Positions 58,090 to 64,000 of a DNA stretch of 64,000 bases are shown here, one piece after another. The notes beneath the pieces are model-generated. The model worked only from the letters and a program-made list of their open reading frames with translations, had not been told where the DNA came from and did not search any database. The DNA lies in assembly GCF_015694525.1 (NCBI RefSeq), contig NZ_JADQDM010000022.1, positions 1-64,000 on the forward strand, in the 5' to 3' direction. This DNA comes from Hymenobacter ruricola (GTDB lineage: Bacteria > Bacteroidota > Bacteroidia > Cytophagales > Hymenobacteraceae). Positions within the stretch are counted from its first letter, which is position 1, and the number at the start of each line of letters is the position of its first letter. Both the position numbers and the translations under genes were made by a program.

Positions 58090-58869
58090 TTACTTGCCCG
58101 CCGGGTACCAGTTGCGCAGCCGCACGTCAATCTTTTTGTTGGCGGCAGTCACTTGCTTTTTAAAGCTGGCCACGTCGCTTAGGCCGTTCTGGCCCCGGTA
58201 GTGGTAGGGGTACACAATGCCGGGCTGGAAGGCCAGCACGCCCTGCGCGGCCTGGTTCACGTCCATGGTGTAGGGCAGGTTCATGCACACAAAGGCCACG
58301 TCGATGTTCTTGAGGGCGCGCATTTCGGCCGTGTCCTCGGTGTCGCCCGAGAGGTAGACGTTTTTGCCGCCCAGGGTCAGCACATAGCCGTTGCCGCGGC
58401 CTTTGGGGTGGGGCGCGTCGGCCGCTTCGGGCAGGTTGTACATCGGAATGGCCGCCACGCGCAGGCCCAGCGTGTCGAGCTTCTGGCCGTTGCCGAGGAC
58501 GCGCACCTGCGCTTTGTACTCAGCCGGCAGCTTTTCGGCCACGGCTTTGGGCACCACCATCAGCGCTTTGCCCACGGAAAGGCCCGCCAGCGTTTTCGGG
58601 TCCAGGTGGTCGCCGTGAATGTCGGTGATGAGGATGACGTCGGGCGCGGCCAGCCCGGCGTAGGCCTCAGCGCCGCCGTAGGGGTCCACGTAAATGGTTT
58701 TGCCGCCCCAGGTCAGCACCACGCTGCCGTGGGTGATGGGCTGCAGCGTGAGCGGGCCTTTCTTGGTGGCAATCTGGTCGGCGGCCGCGCGCGGAGCCGC
58801 GGCGGTTTGGGCCTGCGCCTGCACCGAGAAGGCAGCCAGCGCGGCCGCAAGGAAAAGGGTGAATTTCAT
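58090..58869 (-). CDS. Exported MBL-fold metal-dependent hydrolase
   Basis: A 259-residue metallo-beta-lactamase-fold protein with a signal peptide (FLAAALAAFSVQAQAQ). Conserved positions are HGSVVLTWGGKTIYVDPYGG, DVILITDIHGDHLDP, with the HxxxDH-like metal motif as DIHGDHLD, GNGYVLTLGGKNVYLSGDTEDTAEM and a late His in YPYHYRGQ. It resembles the UlaG-like/SanA-type branch that acts on small molecules. Substrate unknown, periplasmic or surface location. ATG 58869 chosen for the signal peptide; longer frames have no signal. Confidence 0.85.
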   Translation of the reverse strand: MKFTLFLAAALAAFSVQAQAQTAAAPRAAADQIATKKGPLTLQPITHGSVVLTWGGKTIYVDPYGGAEAYAGLAAPDVILITDIHGDHLDPKTLAGLSVGKALMVVPKAVAEKLPAEYKAQVRVLGNGQKLDTLGLRVAAIPMYNLPEAADAPHPKGRGNGYVLTLGGKNVYLSGDTEDTAEMRALKNIDVAFVCMNLPYTMDVNQAAQGVLAFQPGIVYPYHYRGQNGLSDVASFKKQVTAANKKIDVRLRNWYPAGK

Positions 58870-59085
58870 CTGAATAGAACTTGTTGAGGTGAAGGTATCG
58901 GCGGGTTTATCGGGCAGCGCCGGCTCACTGCCGGGGCCGCCCACCATAAACTGTGACCATAACCCCGATGCCCCGCACAAGTTCAGGCCGGCGAACCAAC
59001 GGGCGCGTAGCCGCGCTCTGTACTTGTCCGGCCGCCGACGCACGCATCCGCTCGGCCCATTGGCAGGAGTGCCAAGCTCCCTGCA

Positions 59086-59805
59086 TCAGTCCGTTTGCAG
59101 GAAGTTGCGGTCGATGAATTCCTTAAAGTGTTTGCGGTAAGAGTCGCTGATGGGCAGAAAACGCTCGCCAACCTGCACCTTGTCTTTGTGAATGGCCTGA
59201 ATGCCTTCCAGGCTGACGATGAACGACTGGTGGATGCGCACGAACTGCTCGGCGGGCAGTTGCTGCTCCAGCACCTTGAGCCGCTGCAAACTCACAATTT
59301 TCTGGTCGCGGGTGTGGATGGCCACGTAGTCGCGCAGGCCTTCGACATAGAGAATATCGACCCAGCGCACCTTGACCAGCTTCACGCCGTCTTTCACGAA
59401 CAGGAATGGGGAGCTGCTCCGCCCCGCGGCCACTTCCGGCTCGGCGAGGTGTGCGCGGGCCCGCACTTTTTCCACGGCGCGCAGAAAGCGCTCCAGCGTG
59501 AAGGGCTTGAGCAGGTAGTCGACCGTGTCGAACTCGTAGCTTTCCAGCGCATACCGGGAATACGCCGTGGTGAGGACCACCAGCGGCTTGCGCGGCAGCA
59601 GGCGCAGCAGCTCCAGGCCGGTGAGGTCGGGCATCTGCACGTCGAGAAACAGCACGTCGACGGGCACGGCGCGCAGTACTTCCATGGCCTCCAGGGCGCT
59701 GGCGCAGGTGGCCTGCACGTGCAGGTATGGCACTTTTTTGATGAACTCCACCAGCAGCTCGCGGGCCAGGGGTTCGTCGTCGAGAATCAGGCAGGTGAGT
59801 TTCAT
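59086..59805 (-). CDS. LytTR-family response regulator
   Basis: A 239-residue two-component regulator. The receiver domain has ILDDEPLARE (acidic pair D9-D10), the phosphorylated D55 in LFLDVQMPDLTG, T79 and K100 (DYLLKPF). A linker leads to a LytTR DNA-binding domain (about 133-237: FVKDGVKLVKVRWVDILYVEG, RDYVAIHTRDQKIVSLQRL, EQFVRIHQSFIVSLEGI, RFLPISDSYRKHFKEF). Its start overlaps the kinase stop as ATGA. LytTR proteins bind paired 9-bp direct repeats; two such pairs lie in front of the operon, suggesting control of itself and of the divergent receptor gene. Confidence 0.94.
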   Translation of the reverse strand: MKLTCLILDDEPLARELLVEFIKKVPYLHVQATCASALEAMEVLRAVPVDVLFLDVQMPDLTGLELLRLLPRKPLVVLTTAYSRYALESYEFDTVDYLLKPFTLERFLRAVEKVRARAHLAEPEVAAGRSSSPFLFVKDGVKLVKVRWVDILYVEGLRDYVAIHTRDQKIVSLQRLKVLEQQLPAEQFVRIHQSFIVSLEGIQAIHKDKVQVGERFLPISDSYRKHFKEFIDRNFLQTD

Positions 59806-60821
59806 GAGAGCGCCAAACGCAGGTGAACCCGGTACTCCTCGGGCAGTTCGTCAATCTGCAGCGAGTGGCGGCCGGGGTAGCTCAGGGCCAGGCGGCGGCG
59901 CACGTTCTGCAGGCCCGCGCCGGAGTATTTTTTCGGCGGCGACAGCGTGGCCGGCCGGCTGTTGGTCACCGTGTAGTCGCAGCGGCTGCCCTCCAGCTCC
60001 ACCCGCACGCGCACCCAGCCGTTGCCGTGGGTGGCCAGGCCGTGCTTGAACGCATTTTCAAGGAAGCTTACCAAAATGAGCGGCGCGATTTGCTGCGCGG
60101 CCACTGGGCCGGCCACCTCGAAGGCAATGGCGTTGGGGTTGTTCAGGCGCAGCTGTTCCAGGCTGATGTAGTTCTGCATGTACTCCAGCTCCTCGCTCAG
60201 GGCCACTTCGGGGTGGTTGGAGTCGTAAATCATGTAGCGCATCATCTGGCCCAGCCGGGCAATGCCCTCCGGCGTGTGCGGCGACTGCATGTAGGCCAGG
60301 TACTGCAGGTTGTTGAGGGTATTGAACAGAAAGTGCGGGTTGATTTGGGCCTTGAGCAGCTGCAGCTCGGCCGTGAGCTGGGCGTTTTCCAGCGTCTTGG
60401 CTCTGGCTTCCAGCTCGAACCAGCCCACTGCAAATCGCAGCATGCTGACGAACGCCGCGATGAAGAGCATGCTGACGCCCAGCCCCAGCACGTAGAGGGG
60501 CGAGTATAGATAATCGGGCGACACATTGGCCGGGGCAAAGTGCCAGAGCACGTACACCCGCAGCGCCAGGGCCGGCAGGAAGGCCGCCGCAAATTCGAGC
60601 AGGTAGCGGCCGGTGCGCTGGTGGCGCAGCCAGCGCGGCAGTAGCCCGAAGTAGTTGAAATACACCAGCGGCAAGTAGAGCACGATGGACAGCCCCGTGT
60701 ATCCCACCGAAGCCAGCCAGCTGTACTCGGCCCGAAACTGGTAGACGTACCACGAGAAGTACAGCCCCCAAAACGAGACGTGCAGCAGCACGACCCGGTG
60801 GCGGCGGAGAAAGTCAAGCAT
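59802..60821 (-). CDS. Sensor histidine kinase, LytS/YehU type
   Basis: A 339-residue membrane kinase partner of the LytTR regulator. Four hydrophobic segments (residues ~8-25, 41-60, 76-96, 108-128) form the sensor; there is no periplasmic ligand domain of size. The kinase core has AQINPHFLFNTLNNLQYL with H163 as the phosphorylated residue, followed by ATPase motifs LVSFLENAFKHG (N box) and YSGAGLQNVRRRL (G box). Start: ATG 60821; the TTG at 60830 is in frame but less likely. The gene overlaps the regulator by 4 nt. Upstream are the direct-repeat sites and the divergent TonB-dependent receptor. Confidence 0.93.
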   Translation of the reverse strand: MLDFLRRHRVVLLHVSFWGLYFSWYVYQFRAEYSWLASVGYTGLSIVLYLPLVYFNYFGLLPRWLRHQRTGRYLLEFAAAFLPALALRVYVLWHFAPANVSPDYLYSPLYVLGLGVSMLFIAAFVSMLRFAVGWFELEARAKTLENAQLTAELQLLKAQINPHFLFNTLNNLQYLAYMQSPHTPEGIARLGQMMRYMIYDSNHPEVALSEELEYMQNYISLEQLRLNNPNAIAFEVAGPVAAQQIAPLILVSFLENAFKHGLATHGNGWVRVRVELEGSRCDYTVTNSRPATLSPPKKYSGAGLQNVRRRLALSYPGRHSLQIDELPEEYRVHLRLALS

Positions 60822-60891
60822 AAGCGGCAAGGAGCAAGAAGTCGCTTAAAAGTACCGGCTGAGCGCAGGGCTTCGGCGCACCCGGCCCAAT

Positions 60892-60921
60892 TATTCGACA
60901 GGTGGGCGGGGATATTCGACA
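60892..60921 (-). promoter_or_regulatory. Candidate LytTR binding site facing the kinase operon
   Basis: TATTCGACA at 60892-60900 and again at 60913-60921, separated by exactly 12 nt. Read on the minus strand it is TGTCGAATA-N12-TGTCGAATA directed toward the kinase gene. TACTTTTA, a near -7 element, lies 36 bp downstream of the proximal repeat on that strand (60847-60854). Confidence 0.7.
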
Positions 60922-60959
60922 CGTTGCGCAACGCCGGAAACCTGCCCGAGCAGCCCGGA

Positions 60960-60989
60960 TGTCGAATAAATCCGGGCAGGTGTCGAACG
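60960..60989 (+). promoter_or_regulatory. Candidate LytTR binding site facing the receptor gene
   Basis: TGTCGAATA at 60960-60968 and TGTCGAACG at 60981-60989 are separated by exactly 12 nt and read toward the TonB-dependent receptor. Same orientation relative to its gene as the other pair. The 12-nt spacer and 9-bp repeats match LytTR site geometry. Confidence 0.7.
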
Positions 60990-61130
60990 CCGTCCCGCCG
61001 CGGCAAACGATGGGTTTCTTTTGCCAGCAACCTGCCCAGCAGCCCGTTCCGGCTCTCCTCCGGCCGCCGCAGGCAACGCCGTTCTTGCCCGGAGAGCAAC
61101 CCACCAGCCTACGGCCGCCTGGCCTATCGT

Positions 61131-63575
61131 ATGCCTGTTCCTACTTCTTTGCTCACGAAAGCGCTGTTGCTGCTGCTCCTGCTCGGGGCCGGGCAGCGCC
61201 TGTGCCAGGCCCAAACCACCGGCTCTTTCACCGGGCTGGTCACCGACGAAAAAGCCCAGGCTCTGCCCTTCGCCAACGCCGTGCTGGTGCGCGCCGCCGA
61301 TTCGGCCTTCGTGGCGGGCGGCGTGGCCGACGGCAGCGGGCGGTTTGCGCTGTCCGCGCCGGCCTCGGGCACCTACCGGCTGCGCGTGACGGCGCTGGGC
61401 TACCGCCGCTGGCAATCCGGACCCATCGGTGTGGCAGCCCCCGGCCAGGGTCACGATTTTGGCACTGTCCAATTGCGACCCGAAGCCCAGGCGCTGAAAG
61501 AAGTGGTGGTGCAGGGAATGAAGCCGACCATTGAGCAGCATGCCGACCGGCTGGTGGTGAACGTGGAAGGCACGGCCCTGGCGGCCGGCAACACCGCCTA
61601 CGATGTGCTGGCCCGGGCGCCGGGCGTGTTCATCGACCCCGATGGCGCCATTCAGCTCAACGGCAAGGCGGGCGCGCAGGTCATGCTCGACGGCAAGCTC
61701 ACCTACCTCTCGGCCAAGGAGCTGCAAAGCCTGCTGCAATCCATGGCGGCCGATAACCTCAAAACCCTGGAACTCATCACCTCGCCCTCGGCCAAGTACG
61801 ACGCTGCTGGCACGGGCGGGCTGATAAACATTACGCTGAAGAAAAACACCGTGAGCGGCCTCAACGGCAGCGTGAACGCGGGCGCGCAGTACAACGGCCT
61901 GGCGGGCTACTCCACGGGCGGCACGCTGAACTACAAGCGCGGCGCCTGGAATTCCTTTGGCAACCTGGACTTTTCGCGCCGGCCCACGCTGCGGACGCTG
62001 GCTTTCACGCGGGTGTTTTCGGACGTCAGCCAGGGGCTGCTGTTCGACCAGACCGGGCGGGAAGAAGGTTTCCGCAACTCGCCCGCGCTGCGCCTGGGCA
62101 CCGACTGGGCCGTGCGGCCCGGCCACACGCTGGGCGGCATGCTGTACGTGGTGCGCGCCGACCAGGCCCGCGACCTGGGCACCGCCACCAGCCTGCGCTC
62201 CGACCAGGCGGCCACCAATCAATTCATCGACGCCCTCACCCGCACCACCTCCGAGCTGCGCAGCCACACCGCCAACCTGCACTACCTCGGCCAGCTCGAT
62301 ACGGCCGGCACCACGCTGGCCCTCGACCTGAATTATGTCAACCTCAACAGCGCGGTCGGCAACACCTTCGCCAACCACATTCGGCGGGAAACCGGTGCGG
62401 TGCGCGACCAACTGCTGACCAGCGACAACCCGGTGAACTACGACATCTACGCCGCCAAGCTGGACCTGGTGCGGCCCCTGACGCGAGCCACCAAGCTGGA
62501 AGCTGGCGCCAAAATCAGCCAGGTAGTTTCGGATAATGACCTGCGGTTTTTTACCGTGGTGGCCGAGAAGTCCTTGCCCGACCTGGGCCGTACCAACCAT
62601 TTTATTTATCAGGAAAACATCTACGCGGCCTACGCAACCGTGACGCACACGCTGTCCGAGCGTTGGAGCGTGGAAGCGGGCCTGCGCGCCGAGCAGACCC
62701 ACAGCCAGGGCACCTCCCGCACGCTCAGCCAAACGAACGAGCGCCGCTACCTCAACCTGTTCCCCAGCCTGTTTGTGCAGCAAACGGTGTCGCCACAGTA
62801 TCAAATCAGTTACCAGTGCAACCGCCGCATCGACCGGCCCCGCTACGAGGAGCTGAACCCCTTCGTGATTTTTCTGGACCCGTACTCGGTGGTGAAGGGG
62901 AACCCGAATCTACGGCCCCAATACACTACCTCCCTGCAGGTGGTGCAAACCTGGAAGTCGCAGTATAATCTGACGGTGGGCTACGCCAACACCCGGGATT
63001 ACATGGCTCAGATTCCGCTGCAGAATACCCGCGACACGCTCACCGTGTTTCAGCAGCAGAACCTCAGCCGGTTTGAAACCTTCAACGCCACGCTTTCGGC
63101 GCCGTGGCGCCTGATGGCCAAGTGGCAAACCACCAACGTGCTGACCGGCACCTACGAGCGGGTGAGCACCGAGCTGAACGGACAGGGCGTGCGCAACGGC
63201 CGCCTGAGCCTCTTCGCCCAAACCACCCACACCGTGCAGCTACCGGCCAAACTGCGCCTCGAAGTGAACGGCAGCTACGTGGGGCCCGGCATCTACGGCG
63301 TGTACCGGGTGCGGGGCATTGCGTGGGTCGACACAGGTTTGAAACGCGCCTTTGCCAAAGACCAGCTGGAGGCCAGCCTGAGCGTGACGGACGTGTTTCG
63401 CTCCCGCCAAATCGGGGGCGTGTACCGCCAGGCGGGCAACCTCAACGAATTCGCGCAGTACCGCGGCGAGCAGGCCGTGCGCCTGAGCGTGCGCTACAAG
63501 TTTGCCCGGGGCGAAAAGTTCGACACCAAGCGCCGCGCCAGCGACCTCGACGAAGTAAACCGCGCCGGCCGGTAG
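61131..63575 (+). CDS. TonB-dependent receptor with CarboxypepD-like domain and OMP_b-brl_3 barrel
   Basis: An 814-residue outer membrane transporter. Signal peptide (LLTKALLLLLLLGAGQRLCQAQ) is followed by a carboxypeptidase-regulatory-like domain, GSFTGLVTDEKAQALPFANAVLV (~30-110), the plug (EVVVQGMKPTIEQHADRLVVNVEGTAL, GGLINITLKKNT) and a long barrel with EELNPFVIFLDPYSVVKGNPNLRPQYTTS, the signature of the OMP_b-brl_3 type. Ligand unknown; such receptors often serve peptides, sugars or cofactors in Bacteroidota. It is divergent from the kinase/LytTR operon, and a candidate LytTR site lies 142 nt upstream. ATG 61131 gives the signal peptide; a longer in-frame stretch covers the regulatory region. 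Confidence 0.92.
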   Translation: MPVPTSLLTKALLLLLLLGAGQRLCQAQTTGSFTGLVTDEKAQALPFANAVLVRAADSAFVAGGVADGSGRFALSAPASGTYRLRVTALGYRRWQSGPIGVAAPGQGHDFGTVQLRPEAQALKEVVVQGMKPTIEQHADRLVVNVEGTALAAGNTAYDVLARAPGVFIDPDGAIQLNGKAGAQVMLDGKLTYLSAKELQSLLQSMAADNLKTLELITSPSAKYDAAGTGGLINITLKKNTVSGLNGSVNAGAQYNGLAGYSTGGTLNYKRGAWNSFGNLDFSRRPTLRTLAFTRVFSDVSQGLLFDQTGREEGFRNSPALRLGTDWAVRPGHTLGGMLYVVRADQARDLGTATSLRSDQAATNQFIDALTRTTSELRSHTANLHYLGQLDTAGTTLALDLNYVNLNSAVGNTFANHIRRETGAVRDQLLTSDNPVNYDIYAAKLDLVRPLTRATKLEAGAKISQVVSDNDLRFFTVVAEKSLPDLGRTNHFIYQENIYAAYATVTHTLSERWSVEAGLRAEQTHSQGTSRTLSQTNERRYLNLFPSLFVQQTVSPQYQISYQCNRRIDRPRYEELNPFVIFLDPYSVVKGNPNLRPQYTTSLQVVQTWKSQYNLTVGYANTRDYMAQIPLQNTRDTLTVFQQQNLSRFETFNATLSAPWRLMAKWQTTNVLTGTYERVSTELNGQGVRNGRLSLFAQTTHTVQLPAKLRLEVNGSYVGPGIYGVYRVRGIAWVDTGLKRAFAKDQLEASLSVTDVFRSRQIGGVYRQAGNLNEFAQYRGEQAVRLSVRYKFARGEKFDTKRRASDLDEVNRAGR

Positions 63576-63652
63576 GCGGCGGTTGTCGCAAGGCATCTAT
63601 TCGCCTCATCATTTGGTCTTTCCTGATTACCTCACCTCTTTTTCTGCATCAA

Positions 63653-64000
63653 ATGAACCGCTTTCTTTTGCCCCGGCTGCTCCTGCTGGCGGTTGCGCTC
63701 GGGGCAGCCCCGCCCGGCCATGCGCAGGTTTCGCTCACGCCCGCTCAGTGGCGGCAAGACCTGCAGGTGGTACTGGACTCGTTCCTGTTGCGCGATAAAA
63801 CCTTTAGTCCTGCCGCCGCGGCCCGGTTCCGCACCCGCGTCACCAACCTGCGCGACTCGGCAGCGCTGAAGACTTCGCCGCAGCTGCTGGTGGGTTTGGC
63901 GGCGGCCGTGGCGTCGAGCGGCAATGCTCATACCCGGCTCTACCTGCTGCGCAACCGCAGCGTACTGCGCCGCTACCCCGTGCGGCTGTGGTGGTTTGCC
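63653..64000 (+). CDS. Exported S41-like peptidase, 5' part only
   Basis: The first 116 codons of a gene cut by the window end. Signal peptide MNRFLLPRLLLLAVALGAAPPGHAQ, then a region with SLTPAQWRQDLQVVLDSFLLRDKTFS, LVGLAAAVASSGNAHTRLYLLRN and RYPVRLWWFA. The D/N-A-H-T-R motif and following PVRxWWF are common at the start of tail-specific/S41 family peptidases of Bacteroidota; the catalytic Ser and Lys would lie beyond the window. It follows the TonB-dependent receptor by 77 bp on the same strand and may be transcribed with it, which hints at peptide-related use. Confidence 0.6.
   Translation, partial: MNRFLLPRLLLLAVALGAAPPGHAQVSLTPAQWRQDLQVVLDSFLLRDKTFSPAAAARFRTRVTNLRDSAALKTSPQLLVGLAAAVASSGNAHTRLYLLRNRSVLRRYPVRLWWFA

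Noticed and set aside
55957..58182. 741-codon plus-strand frame opposite recQ
   Set aside because: Antisense shadow beginning inside a palindromic element.

Overview
The window looks like a chromosomal segment of a high-GC member of the Bacteroidota, most likely Hymenobacter or a close relative in the Cytophagales. The reasons are the gliding/T9SS-type C-terminal sorting domains on several secreted proteins, the type B succinate dehydrogenase, TAnnTTTG-like promoter elements, the lack of Shine-Dalgarno sequences, and the strong GC bias of third codon positions. Genus assignment is inference; no rRNA or tRNA gene is visible.

Layout. 1-1.7 kb is an AT-rich block with a JAMM-type lipoprotein gene broken by a 19-bp tandem duplication; it abuts a DUF3817 gene that has lost its 3' end. 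1.9-5.7 kb is the sdhCAB operon. 5.9-12.0 kb holds two tandem paralogous ~1000-residue T9SS type B proteins. 12.2-17.6 kb carries fabD, folK with an upstream hydrolase, a polyprenyl diphosphate synthase, a zinc-ribbon protein and a cytochrome P450. 17.7-25.6 kb has a T9SS type A protein, a TlpA-like lipoprotein, aconitase, a TPR protein, a methyltransferase and two tiny paralogous membrane proteins. 25.7-28.6 kb is an AraC regulator, FAD monooxygenase and cupin cluster. 28.7-35.4 kb is mixed: a zinc-ribbon membrane protein, a 21-bp minisatellite, EcsC, a glycosyltransferase, a Dph6-like PP-loop enzyme, a membrane MutS homologue and a DUF2459 protein. 35.6-37.5 kb is a umuDC pair behind a 27-bp palindrome. 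37.6-43.2 kb is a GH15 glycosidase, a fused trehalose synthase/phosphatase, an isoaspartyl peptidase and an unknown. 43.3-49.3 kb is an S8 protease and a run of small unknown proteins. 49.4-58.9 kb has a TonB-dependent receptor, two disordered proteins, a GNAT enzyme, a secreted endonuclease, a rhodanese, RecQ and an MBL-fold protein. 59.1-64 kb is a LytTR two-component system divergent from a TonB-dependent receptor and the start of an S41-like peptidase.

How it fits together. Sdh and aconitase belong to the TCA cycle, and the polyprenyl synthase plausibly makes the menaquinone side chain that Sdh reduces. The clearest regulatory circuit is at the right end. The kinase/LytTR operon and the receptor gene are separated by two pairs of 9-bp direct repeats with exact 12-bp spacers, one pair pointing at each gene, which is the geometry expected for LytTR binding. 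A second is the palindrome in front of umuDC.

The most pervasive unexplained structure is a set of long intergenic inverted repeats, eleven in 64 kb. Every convergent gene junction contains one of these, a terminator-like hairpin or a tandem repeat, and two genes (folK and the mutS homologue) end inside such an element. Another recurrent pattern is a TAnCTTyG-like element only 3-7 nt before the start codon of five genes, suggesting leaderless or nearly leaderless transcripts.
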